This document shows positions 1-6,049 of a stretch of DNA of 6,392 bases, piece after piece (position 1 is the stretch's first letter; each line of letters opens with the position of its first letter). This stretch comes from an uncultured Mycoplasmatota bacterium. Its GTDB lineage: Bacteria > Bacillota_I > Bacilli_A > RF39 > UBA660. A program made the translations under genes and the position numbers. Where the stretch lies: contig USBW01000043.1 of NCBI GenBank assembly GCA_900553045.1, positions 1-6,392 on the forward strand, written 5' to 3'. Below the pieces are notes generated by a model, which saw only the letters and a list, made by a program, of their open reading frames with translations, was not told the DNA's origin and made no database searches.

Positions 1-1
1 A

Positions 2-292
2 GATGATTATAATGGAATGATAGAAATGCTAAATGCACTAGATTTCAAGCAAATTATAGTTGTTGAAAAAACAAGAAACTCATTTGAATATAATAATATT
101 GTTATATCGATTGATTCTATAGAAAATTTAGGTGACTTTATCGAATTAGAATTCAAAACAAATTTATATGATAATGAGAACGAAAGCATGAAATACATTA
201 TGGATACTGTAGAAGAATTAAATATTAAAGTTGGAGAGCAAATATTTGCAGGATATCCTCAATTAGTATTGGAAAAAAATAACTGTGTTTAA
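2..292 (+). CDS. CYTH-domain protein, class IV adenylate cyclase-like (3' part only)
   Basis: The reading frame is already open at the window edge (first complete codon at 2), so the N-terminal part is missing and the ATG at 17 is probably internal. About 96 residues are visible; intact CyaB-type proteins are usually about 170-180 residues. The visible part matches the C-terminal half of the CYTH fold: a basic 'VVEKTRNSFEY' strand, then 'ISIDSIENLGDFIELEF', where the Asp and the alternating Glu residues are typical acidic metal-binding positions of the tunnel. A helix with 'YIMDTVEELNI' follows. CYTH proteins bind triphosphates; members are annotated as class IV adenylate cyclase or thiamine-triphosphatase/triphosphatase. 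The 'ENLGDF.E.E' pattern favours the CyaB-like subgroup, but the true substrate cannot be told from this fragment. It is followed 3 bp later by a long hairpin and converges with the broken gene on the minus strand. Confidence 0.75.
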   Translation, partial: DDYNGMIEMLNALDFKQIIVVEKTRNSFEYNNIVISIDSIENLGDFIELEFKTNLYDNENESMKYIMDTVEELNIKVGEQIFAGYPQLVLEKNNCV

Positions 293-295
293 ATT

Positions 296-338
296 GATAT
301 GAACCCCGTTTCTTGGACATAGAAACGAGGTTCATATC
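296..338. terminator. Long hairpin, probable bidirectional terminator
   Basis: Two 18-base arms (296-313 and 321-338) are complementary except at one position and enclose a 7-base loop, TGGACAT. The odd pair is C/A in plus-strand RNA but a U-G wobble in minus-strand RNA, so the stem is complete only when read on the minus strand. It lies just after the CYTH gene stop (290-292), and the TGA of the broken minus-strand gene (332-334) falls inside the right arm. The T-rich tract after it is weak on both sides (TATACTTTTATTT on plus), so intrinsic termination is likely but not textbook. Confidence 0.6.
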
Positions 339-747
339 ACAATAAATATACTTTTATTTCCTGTAGCAATTGTCCCATTTGGTGCATAGCTTTTGTTTAA
401 TGTTCCAAGTTTTCCTACATATATAACTCTTTTTACACCTTTTCGTGCTAATGCAGCAACAATATAACCAGCAATGTCTCCCCAATAACTATGCTTACAA
501 CCAACTAATATTTTATCGTCTGTTATTCGCTTCCACAAAAAATCTCCTGTTCCAAGCCAATTTTCTGTATTAGACAAATACTCAAAACCTTGAACATAAC
601 CCAATATTACTGTTTTACATTTTGGTATCTCATTTATATTAGAACGTATTAATTGATTTTCAATTTCTTGAACTGTAAGAAATTGTACTGTAATTTTCTT
701 TTTAATTCGGTTTAAAACTCTAATGGTTTACTAATAATATTAATCAT
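332..747 (-). pseudogene. Frameshifted and truncated phosphorylase-like gene remnant
   Basis: On the minus strand a good ribosome binding site (AAGAAAGGA, 756-764) lies 8 bases before an ATG at 745-747. That frame reads MINIISKPLEF and then hits TAA. Coding continues in another frame from the same place (VLNRIKKKITVQFL...) to a TGA at 332-334. One extra T in the four-T run (plus-strand A's at 714-717) would join the two parts into one frame of about 138 residues, so a single-base deletion or a sequencing error is the simplest explanation. The C-terminal part has 'DDKILVGCKHSYWGDIAG' and 'GVKRVIYVGKLGTL', resembling the conserved core of the purine nucleoside/uridine phosphorylase fold ('LGAKRVIRVGTCGAL'-like). 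Members are usually over 220 residues, so the 3' end also seems lost; the end falls inside a hairpin. The family assignment is tentative. No promoter is seen, and a tRNA terminator sits directly upstream. Confidence 0.55.
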
Positions 748-769
748 AATAAAAATCCTTTCTTAACAC

Positions 770-801
770 AAAAAAATATCAACTTCGTTTAGAAATTGAT
801 A
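770..801 (-). terminator. Rho-independent terminator of tRNA-Cys
   Basis: In minus-strand RNA, TATCAATTTC (801-792) pairs with GAAGTTGATA (786-777) around a 5-base TAAAC loop. It forms a 10-bp stem with one U-G wobble and is followed at once by seven T's (776-770). On the plus strand the same position would be a C/A mismatch and there is no T tract, so the signal belongs to the minus strand. It lies about 50 bases after the tRNA 3' end. Confidence 0.85.
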
Positions 802-815
802 CTTTTCTATATTAA

Positions 816-838
816 GTTCAAACTATAAAAGTTCGAAC
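816..838 (-). other. Small inverted repeat between tRNA-Cys and its terminator
   Basis: GTTCAAAC (816-823) and GTTCGAAC (831-838) are inverted repeats around a 7-base AT-rich loop. In minus-strand RNA all eight positions pair, one as G-U, giving a hairpin in the tRNA 3' trailer. It could help processing or add to termination. It has no T tract of its own. Confidence 0.35.
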
Positions 839-849
839 AGATTTCCCAA

Positions 850-924
850 TGGAGGACGTAGTCAGATTTGAACTGACGCATCAGGGTTTTGCAGACCCAT
901 GCCTTACCACTTGGCTATACGTCC
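850..924 (-). tRNA. tRNA-Cys (anticodon GCA)
   Basis: The minus-strand sequence folds as a full tRNA. The acceptor stem GGACGTA/TACGTCC is perfect (924-918 with 860-854). The D arm is GCC-AAGTGGTAA-GGC. The anticodon loop is CTGCAAA with anticodon GCA at 892-890. The T arm is GTCAG-TTCAAAT-CTGAC. The discriminator base is U (853), as expected for cysteine tRNA, and CCA is encoded in the gene (852-850). The anticodon stem has four good pairs and an outer T-T mismatch. The mature part without CCA is 72 nt (853-924). A promoter lies at 944-972 and a terminator at 770-801, so it is probably transcribed alone. Confidence 0.97.
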
Positions 925-943
925 AAACTAATAATGCAATAAT

Positions 944-972
944 ATCTTATTATATTTTTAAAGATTAGTCAA
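944..972 (-). promoter_or_regulatory. Sigma-70/SigA-type promoter of tRNA-Cys
   Basis: On the minus strand TTGACT (972-967) is separated by 17 bases from TAAGAT (949-944), which lies 19 bases before the tRNA 5' end. The -35 box matches five of six consensus bases. The region is very AT-rich and other TATAAT-like strings overlap, so the -10 position is less certain than the -35. Confidence 0.65.
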
Positions 973-1026
973 GCACAAATACTCTATAATAAATAATATG
1001 CCAAAATAATTAAATAGCACCCAATC

Positions 1027-1042
1027 TGACAATCATTTGTCA
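1027..1042. promoter_or_regulatory. Perfect inverted repeat upstream of the hydrolase-cohesin operon promoter
   Basis: TGACAA (1027-1032) and TTGTCA (1037-1042) form a perfect inverted repeat with a 4-base spacer. It lies between the divergent tRNA-Cys and operon promoters, about 30 bases upstream of the operon -35 box. This position would suit a regulator binding site, but such short repeats also arise by chance in AT-rich DNA and I recognise no known operator. Apart from this and the promoters, I see nothing else in 925-1126. Confidence 0.25.
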
Positions 1043-1070
1043 ATATTAACCCCAAAAAACGACAGTTTTC

Positions 1071-1099
1071 TATACATTATAAGCATTTTTTGTTATAAT
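1071..1099 (+). promoter_or_regulatory. Promoter of the hydrolase-cohesin operon
   Basis: A consensus TATAAT (1094-1099) is preceded by TGT, making an extended -10 element. Seventeen bases upstream is TATACA (1071-1076), a 4/6 match to the -35 consensus. Transcription would start near 1106, giving a leader of about 20 bases that contains the strong ribosome binding site GGAGGG (1114-1119), 7 bases before the ATG at 1127. Confidence 0.7.
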
Positions 1100-1126
1100 T
1101 TATATATGATAATGGAGGGAAGATAA

Positions 1127-3346
1127 ATGTCGAAAAAGTGTTTGAGCATTCTATTAATACTAGCTATTTTAATAAGCAGCTTTCCCATTATAAAAGTAGA
1201 TGCTGCCACAACTAAATATACAGCTACTGTTACTGACCGCGAAGGTGTCAATGTAAGAACTGGTCCAGGAACCAATAATGATATAGCAGGAGTCTTATCT
1301 TATGCGGCTACTGTTTCTTTAATAAATACTACTAAACATAAAGGTGATGGTTGTTCGGGTGGCTGGTACCAGATAAATTATAAAAGTTCAACTGATCGTT
1401 ACATCTGTAGTGATTTAGTTAAAGTAAATACTGTTTCAACTGAAGATGATTTTTACACTAGTTCCGTCTGGGGTTATCGCATTAATGAAAACTATGCTAC
1501 AGTTCGTAAGTCTGCCAGTACTTCTTCAAGCAGTGTTGATAGAATTTATCTTGGAACTACTGTAGATGTCGTAGGAACTGCTAAAGCTTCTTCAGGTTGT
1601 TCTGAAGGTTGGTATAAAATAACTTATTATAATAACACCAAAACCGGTTATGTCTGTAAAAGACTAGTCGATAAATATGAAGACATCACAGCAAGTGATG
1701 CCGCTTACGAAAAAGTTTTAAAAGAAGAAGGATTCCCAGAAAGCTATTGGCCATTTCTGGTCAAACTTCATCAATTACATCCTAATTGGGTCTTTAAAGC
1801 CGAACAGACCGGACTAGACTTTGCTGCATCTGTCGATGGTGAAGAAGGAAAAAACTATATTCAAAGTACTGAAGATGCCTATAGATTATCTGACACTATC
1901 AAAGAAAATCCTAACTGGTATGCTGCATCAAACCCTGTGGTTGCCTACTTTCTTGATCCTCGTAACTATCTTAATGAAAAAAATATTTTTGTCTTTGAAG
2001 ATTTAGGCTACGATAAAGAAAATCACACTGCTAAAGTTGTCAAAGCAATCTTTGGTTCATCATATTTAGCAGACGATGAATATGTTGGTTATTTTATGAA
2101 AGCTGCTCAAGACTTTAATGTCAGTCCCATCCATTTAGCAAGTAGAGTTATTCAAGAAGGTGGTTCTAATGAGAACTATGATGCTGTAAGTGGTAAATCA
2201 AAATTAACTTATCAGGGAAAATCATTAGTCGGTTATTACAACTACTATAATATTGGAGCTAAAGAAGATAAATATACAGATAGTGCCGTCACTAGAGGTC
2301 TTGCCGTAGCAGCAGGCTACACCAAAGATAACTACGCAGGACTACCTTGGGACACTCGAGAAAAAGCTATTTACTATGGCGCATCGTTTATCGCTAATAG
2401 CTACGTCAACCAAGGACAGAACACAATGTATTATCAGAAGTTTAATACAGGCCCTAATGCTAGCAACAACCCATATACACATCAGTATATGACTAATATT
2501 ATCGCTCCAGCAAGTGAGGCTTTATCTACTTACTCTACTTATGTTGAAGAAGATTTGTTAGATTCGGCTTTTGTTTTCAAAATACCTGTTTATGATAATA
2601 TGCCAGAAGATTTTACAATTCATCCTTTAGTTGGTGATACTAACAATAACTTAAGCGAATTAAAAGTTAATAATACTACTGTCAACGGATTTGACCCTGA
2701 CGTTATAACTTATACGCAATATATCAACCAAGATACTACCAGTGTCAATATTACTGCCAAAGCTGAATCTTCAAAAAGCACAATTTCCGGAACTGGCGAA
2801 ATTAAAATAACTAGTGATGAGACAGTAGTAAAAATAATTGTTACCAATGAAGTTGGAGATACTAAGACCTATACCCTAACCTTGATTAAAGCTGACCAAG
2901 ACTCTGATAATCCTAGTATCACCGTTGAAGAAATTATAAATAAAGTCGATGTTAAAATTAATGATAGTTACATGAGTGGCATCACCGCCGGCACAACAGC
3001 AACTTCCCTAGCCAATCTAATTAATAAACAAGGCCCTGATGCTGTTATAAAAATAACTGATTCAAGCAATAAAAATAAAACTTCAACCTTAGCTACTGGT
3101 GATAAAATTAATATTAAAGTAGGAAATGATGAAAAAAACTATACCATCGTTATTAAAGGTGATAACAATGGTGATGGCAAAGTTACAATTCTAGATTTAT
3201 TAAGAGTTCAAAAACACATCTTAAAATCAAGTACTCTTACGGGAGCTTATAAAGAAGCTTGTGATACTAATTATGATGATGACATCACTATCCTAGACTT
3301 ATTAAGAGTTCAAAAACATATTTTAAAAGCTATAGTATTAAAATAA
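1127..3346 (+). CDS. Secreted GH73-type N-acetylglucosaminidase with two SH3b domains and a C-terminal dockerin
   Basis: The protein has 739 residues. Residues 1-26 are a signal peptide (MSKK, hydrophobic core, cleavage after VDA). Two bacterial SH3b domains follow (about 30-100 and 115-182), each with a 'VNVRTGPGT'-like or 'ATVRKSAS' strand and a 'GC..GWY' turn. Residues about 200-470 form a glucosaminidase domain of the LytD/GH73 type: 'GLDFAASVD', 'NPVVAYFLDPRNYL', 'LASRVIQEGGS' with Glu344 as the likely catalytic acid, and 'YYNYYNIGA'. Members cut the glycan strands of peptidoglycan at N-acetylglucosamine. Residues about 508-590 are a cadherin-like beta-sandwich. Residues about 598-677 are a small linker domain often seen before dockerins, and 678-739 are a type I dockerin. 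The start is supported by GGAGGG 7 bases upstream. The gene is first in an operon with the cohesin gene, 12 bp away. The dockerin probably attaches the enzyme to that cohesin; this is inferred. Domain calls are strong; the exact bond cut is family knowledge. Confidence 0.9.
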   Translation: MSKKCLSILLILAILISSFPIIKVDAATTKYTATVTDREGVNVRTGPGTNNDIAGVLSYAATVSLINTTKHKGDGCSGGWYQINYKSSTDRYICSDLVKVNTVSTEDDFYTSSVWGYRINENYATVRKSASTSSSSVDRIYLGTTVDVVGTAKASSGCSEGWYKITYYNNTKTGYVCKRLVDKYEDITASDAAYEKVLKEEGFPESYWPFLVKLHQLHPNWVFKAEQTGLDFAASVDGEEGKNYIQSTEDAYRLSDTIKENPNWYAASNPVVAYFLDPRNYLNEKNIFVFEDLGYDKENHTAKVVKAIFGSSYLADDEYVGYFMKAAQDFNVSPIHLASRVIQEGGSNENYDAVSGKSKLTYQGKSLVGYYNYYNIGAKEDKYTDSAVTRGLAVAAGYTKDNYAGLPWDTREKAIYYGASFIANSYVNQGQNTMYYQKFNTGPNASNNPYTHQYMTNIIAPASEALSTYSTYVEEDLLDSAFVFKIPVYDNMPEDFTIHPLVGDTNNNLSELKVNNTTVNGFDPDVITYTQYINQDTTSVNITAKAESSKSTISGTGEIKITSDETVVKIIVTNEVGDTKTYTLTLIKADQDSDNPSITVEEIINKVDVKINDSYMSGITAGTTATSLANLINKQGPDAVIKITDSSNKNKTSTLATGDKINIKVGNDEKNYTIVIKGDNNGDGKVTILDLLRVQKHILKSSTLTGAYKEACDTNYDDDITILDLLRVQKHILKAIVLK
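3158..3328 (+). repeat. Duplicated dockerin calcium-binding segments within the hydrolase gene
   Basis: The dockerin holds two EF-hand-like loops. Loop 1 has D679, N681, D683, T687 and D690; loop 2 has D713, N715, D717, T721 and D724, the usual calcium ligands at loop positions 1, 3, 5, 9 and 12. Each is followed by the same helix, so the 14 residues TILDLLRVQKHILK occur exactly twice (687-700 and 721-734), 34 residues apart. The DNA copies (3185-3226 and 3287-3328) differ at several silent positions, so the protein repeat appears to be kept by selection. Confidence 0.85.
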
Positions 3347-3358
3347 AGGAGGAAAAAT

Positions 3359-4726
3359 ATGAAAAAGATTTTAAATTTTTTAGGAATATTAGTAATTGGG
3401 TTATTCTTAACTCTACCCCTTAGTAATGTTCAAGCTGCCAGTGCTACTATCGATATTTACAGTTCTAATAAAAACCCTACTGTTGGTAGCACCATTACTA
3501 TTACCATCTATGTAAAATCGTCAAGTGCTTTAGGATCATATGAATATACTTTAAATTATGACAGTAATAAGTTAAAATTGACCAGTGGTGACCTTTCATC
3601 AGCTGAGGTTGCTAACAGTAATTCTACTAAAAATATGACCAAGACTTTTCAATTTAAAGTAATAGCAACTGGTTCATCTACTGTCAGTGTTAAATCCTAT
3701 GCAGTCTATGGCTGGGACGAAAAATCAATGAGTGTTAATGTTGATCCTGTAACCGTTACTGGCAAAACTGCTTCTTCCAGTGGCTCTACCACTACAAATT
3801 ACTCAACTAATAACTATCTATCTAGCTTAGAAGTTGAAGGCGAAAAAATTTCGCCAAGCTTTAATAAAAATACCAATGATTACACACTCACAGTAGACTC
3901 AAGCGTCGAAAAGATCAATATCAAAGCAAGTAAAGAAGATAGTAAAGCTAGTATAAGTGGTACAGGTGAAAAAAATGTTTCAGAAGGTGAAAATAAATTT
4001 GAGATTGTTGTAACCTCAGAAAAAGGCACTAAAAGGACTTACACTTTAACAGTTACTGTTGAAGATCAAAATCCTATTAAAGTCAAAGTTGATGATCAAG
4101 AATATACAATCGTCAAAAGAGCTAGTGTCTTAGAAAAACCAGCTACTTATGAAGAGGAAGAATTAGAAATAGATGGCGAAAACATTCCAGTCTTTGTCAA
4201 TGAGACGATTGGTTATACCCTAGTAGGTTTAAAAGATGCTGAAGGAAACATTGCTTTATTTAGAAAAATTGATGATATTTATGTCCCTTATCAAGAATAC
4301 ACTTTCAATCAAATAACTGTTGCTTTAGTAGAACCAGAAAACATCCCTGAAGGCTTTACCAGTAAGTTAATCACTTATGGCGAAGAAGAAGAAAAAACAG
4401 TTGAAGGCTATACTCTAAATGAGGAAAATTATCTTTATGCCATCAATGTTGAAACTGGCAAAACCAATTGGTATCGCTTTGAAAAAGAAGAAGAAACTAT
4501 TCAAATAGTCAATTTGGATACTTTAACAAACTTAACTAAAAAAGTTGATCAAGCCAAAAGAATAATTACAGTTTTAGGAACAGCTGTTTTAATACTTGCT
4601 ATTCTAACCATCACTATAGCAATTATTAAATCTAAAGTAAAACCAGATAAGGATAAAAACAAAGAGAAAAAAGATAAAAAACAAGAAAAAAAGAAAAACA
4701 ATGAAAAAGTATTTGATAAATGGTAA
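3359..4726 (+). CDS. Membrane-anchored single-cohesin protein
   Basis: The protein has 455 residues. Residues 1-26 are a signal peptide (cleavage after VQA). Residues about 28-135 resemble a cohesin: 'IDIYSSNKNPTVGSTITITI', 'LGSYEYTLNYDSNKLKLTSG' and a closing strand 'TVSVKSYAVYG', the usual cohesin order in which a beta-sandwich binds dockerins. A Ser/Thr-rich linker (136-151) leads to a cadherin-like domain (about 152-234). Residues 240-395 are an acidic extracellular region I cannot assign; it ends with a 'NYLYAINVETGKTNWYRFE' strand pair. Residues about 402-423 are a membrane helix, followed by a 32-residue tail with 15 lysines that fits a cytoplasmic stop-transfer end. There is no LPXTG or S-layer motif, so anchoring is by the membrane. 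AGGAGG (3347-3352) lies 6 bases before the ATG. It follows the dockerin-bearing hydrolase by 12 bp, so the two are surely co-transcribed. It probably acts as a surface receptor or mini-scaffold for dockerin proteins. Confidence 0.85.
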   Translation: MKKILNFLGILVIGLFLTLPLSNVQAASATIDIYSSNKNPTVGSTITITIYVKSSSALGSYEYTLNYDSNKLKLTSGDLSSAEVANSNSTKNMTKTFQFKVIATGSSTVSVKSYAVYGWDEKSMSVNVDPVTVTGKTASSSGSTTTNYSTNNYLSSLEVEGEKISPSFNKNTNDYTLTVDSSVEKINIKASKEDSKASISGTGEKNVSEGENKFEIVVTSEKGTKRTYTLTVTVEDQNPIKVKVDDQEYTIVKRASVLEKPATYEEEELEIDGENIPVFVNETIGYTLVGLKDAEGNIALFRKIDDIYVPYQEYTFNQITVALVEPENIPEGFTSKLITYGEEEEKTVEGYTLNEENYLYAINVETGKTNWYRFEKEEETIQIVNLDTLTNLTKKVDQAKRIITVLGTAVLILAILTITIAIIKSKVKPDKDKNKEKKDKKQEKKKNNEKVFDKW

Positions 4727-4750
4727 AAGCCTAATCATGGGCTTTTTCTT
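4725..4750. terminator. Shared terminator between the converging operons
   Basis: AAAAGCC (4725-4731) and GGCTTTT (4740-4746) form a hairpin around an 8-base loop. On the plus strand a T-rich tract (4743-4750) follows directly, so it ends the hydrolase-cohesin operon and overlaps that operon's last stop codon. The nth stop codon (4731-4733) also lies in the hairpin. In minus-strand RNA the stem is followed only by a short TTTT, so termination there is likely weaker. Confidence 0.75.
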
Positions 4751-5369
4751 TTTGCCATTTACAAATACTTTTTAACTTACAATTATCACATAAAGGAGCA
4801 ATAGCCTTGCAATAATAACGACCAAATAAAACTAATTGATGATGTCTTTTATTCCAATCTTCTCTTTTAAACTTGCGTTTTAACTTTGCTTCAACTTCTA
4901 AAACAGAATCATTCTCTTTAGCAAGACCAAGTCTTTTAGAAACCCGATTAACATGAGTATCGACTGCTATATTAGGAACTTTAAAATACTCGCTTAAAAC
5001 CACATTTGCAGTCTTGCGTCCAACCATTGGTAAACTTTCTAAATCCTTTCTTTTATTGGGAACTTTCCCCTGATACTTATCTACTAAAATATTAGCGATA
5101 GCGATCACTGCTTGCGCTTTTTTAGTATAACTACCAAGTTCATGAACAATATTAGAAACATCTTGCAAGTTAGCACTTCTTAAATCTTCTAAACTAGGAT
5201 ACTTCGTAAAAAGAACACTAGTAACCTTATTAACTCTTTTATCCGTCGTCTGAGCACTTAACATTACGGCGATCACTAACTCATAATCTTTGTGATAATT
5301 AAGCTCACAATGGGCATCAGGTAAAAGCTCATCAAGATAATTTTCTATTACTTCTACTTTATTCATCAT
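4731..5369 (-). CDS. nth: Endonuclease III, DNA glycosylase/AP lyase
   Basis: The protein has 212 residues, the normal length for Nth. It removes oxidised pyrimidines from DNA and cuts the resulting abasic site in base-excision repair. The helix-hairpin-helix 'LPMVGRKTANVVL' carries the catalytic lysine K119, and 'IAVDTHVNRVSKRLGL' carries the catalytic aspartate D137. The [4Fe-4S] cluster motif C-X6-C-X2-C-X5-C is complete (C187, C194, C197, C203). The gene overlaps the end of dnaD by 11 bases, so translation is probably coupled. Two ATGs stand in tandem (5369-5367 and 5366-5364) and either could be used, since the only upstream signal is a weak AGAAG. The dnaD-nth order is the one known from Bacillus. 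Confidence 0.97.
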   Translation of the reverse strand: MMNKVEVIENYLDELLPDAHCELNYHKDYELVIAVMLSAQTTDKRVNKVTSVLFTKYPSLEDLRSANLQDVSNIVHELGSYTKKAQAVIAIANILVDKYQGKVPNKRKDLESLPMVGRKTANVVLSEYFKVPNIAVDTHVNRVSKRLGLAKENDSVLEVEAKLKRKFKREDWNKRHHQLVLFGRYYCKAIAPLCDNCKLKSICKWQKEKAHD

Positions 5370-6003
5370 CTTCTAACCAATCATACTCAAAAAGATCGGG
5401 TACTTCCTCCTCCTTACCTTTCCTTCTTTTAATATCCTGAGGTTTTTTATAACCTTTTTTAGTCCAGTCGCAAAGAATCTTATCAATATACTTTAAACTA
5501 GTAACTCCGTTTAAAACTGCTTCCTTTAAAGCTTGATAAATAAGATCTTCCCCTATTTTACTATCAAGCCAACCCTTAATAGTCTCATACTCAATTGGTG
5601 ATAAAGTTCTGCCAAACTCTTTTTCAATAACACTATAAATATTAGAAGAAGCACTATCTGTCTCCTCTTCTTCCTCAATCACTAACAAAGCTAACTTATT
5701 ATATAAAAGATCTAAATTAATATACTCCTTAATCCTTCTTTTATCATCTTTTTTTACCACCATCTCAACTAACTTCGCATCACATAAACAAGACATCGTA
5801 TTCATGATCTCTAATTTAGATAGACCTAAATACTCACTAAAATAAGTCACATCAAAAAAAATATCATTTCTAAAAGACATCAAAAAAGCTAGAACCAACA
5901 ATTCCTTAAGATCAAGCTTTAACTCTTTATACAAAGTAAGCAATATTCCTGGAATAACAAGATCATTTTTTTTAATAAGTTGCACAAGCTTTTTATTTTT
6001 CAT
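5359..6003 (-). CDS. dnaD: DnaD-family replication initiation protein
   Basis: From the ATG at 6003 the protein has 214 residues. DnaD helps load the replicative helicase and remodels DNA at initiation and restart in Firmicutes. The N-terminal half looks like the winged-helix oligomerisation domain ('LLVLAFLMSF', 'YLGLSKLEIMNTMSCLCDAK'). After a short acidic linker (EEEEETDS) comes the DnaD/DnaB-type domain, with 'YSVIEKEFGRTLSPIEYE' and the closing 'YIDKILCDWTKKG', matching the YxxxIxxxFGR-LSPxE and Y-W-G signatures. The tail is rich in charged residues. An in-frame GTG at 6012 would add three residues, but it lies inside the ribosome binding site AAGGTGG (6015-6009), so the ATG is preferred. 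It lies 25 bp after the probable CCA-adding enzyme gene and overlaps nth by 11 bp. Confidence 0.93.
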   Translation of the reverse strand: MKNKKLVQLIKKNDLVIPGILLTLYKELKLDLKELLVLAFLMSFRNDIFFDVTYFSEYLGLSKLEIMNTMSCLCDAKLVEMVVKKDDKRRIKEYINLDLLYNKLALLVIEEEEETDSASSNIYSVIEKEFGRTLSPIEYETIKGWLDSKIGEDLIYQALKEAVLNGVTSLKYIDKILCDWTKKGYKKPQDIKRRKGKEEEVPDLFEYDWLEDDE

Positions 6004-6008
6004 GAATA

Positions 6009-6015
6009 CCACCTT
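6009..6015 (-). promoter_or_regulatory. Ribosome binding site that decides the dnaD start
   Basis: AAGGTGG on the minus strand lies 5 bases before the ATG at 6003. The alternative GTG start (6012-6010) is part of this same string and would have no binding site at proper spacing, which favours the ATG. It overlaps a short near-palindrome, ACCTTAGGT (6011-6019). Confidence 0.75.
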
Positions 6016-6022
6016 AGGTAGT

Positions 6023-6049
6023 ATTATATCACAAATATTTTGTTGCCAA
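6023..6049 (-). promoter_or_regulatory. Possible extra promoter for dnaD-nth
   Basis: A perfect TATAAT (6028-6023) with an upstream TGA (extended -10) lies just after the stop codon of the upstream gene and 19 bases before the dnaD ATG. A TTGGCA (6049-6044) lies 15 bases upstream, shorter than the ideal 17. The leader would be only about 12 bases but would keep the ribosome binding site. The genes may also be read from further upstream. Confidence 0.45.

Noticed and set aside
7..198. Minus-strand open frame of 63 codons
   Set aside because: Lies opposite the CYTH gene, is low in complexity and resembles no protein; a shadow frame.
711..720. Programmed frameshift at a TTTAAAC-like slippery string in the broken gene
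   Set aside because: The slippery codons TTA AAC are in the downstream frame, not in the frame started by the ATG, so the known slip mechanism would not join the parts; a base deletion or read error is simpler.
1056..1069. Short hairpin AAAAC-GACA-GTTTT upstream of the operon promoter
   Set aside because: Only 5 AT-rich base pairs and no following T tract; expected by chance in this composition.
1093..1275. Minus-strand open frame of 60 codons
   Set aside because: Covers the promoter and signal-peptide region of the hydrolase gene on the opposite strand; no credible start signal or family.
1821..2006. Plus-strand open frame of 61 codons
   Set aside because: Lies wholly inside the glucosaminidase domain in another frame; a shadow of that gene.
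1127..4726. Cellulosome cluster
   Set aside because: Only one cohesin is present, with no cellulose-binding module and no plant-polymer enzyme; the catalytic domain is a peptidoglycan hydrolase.
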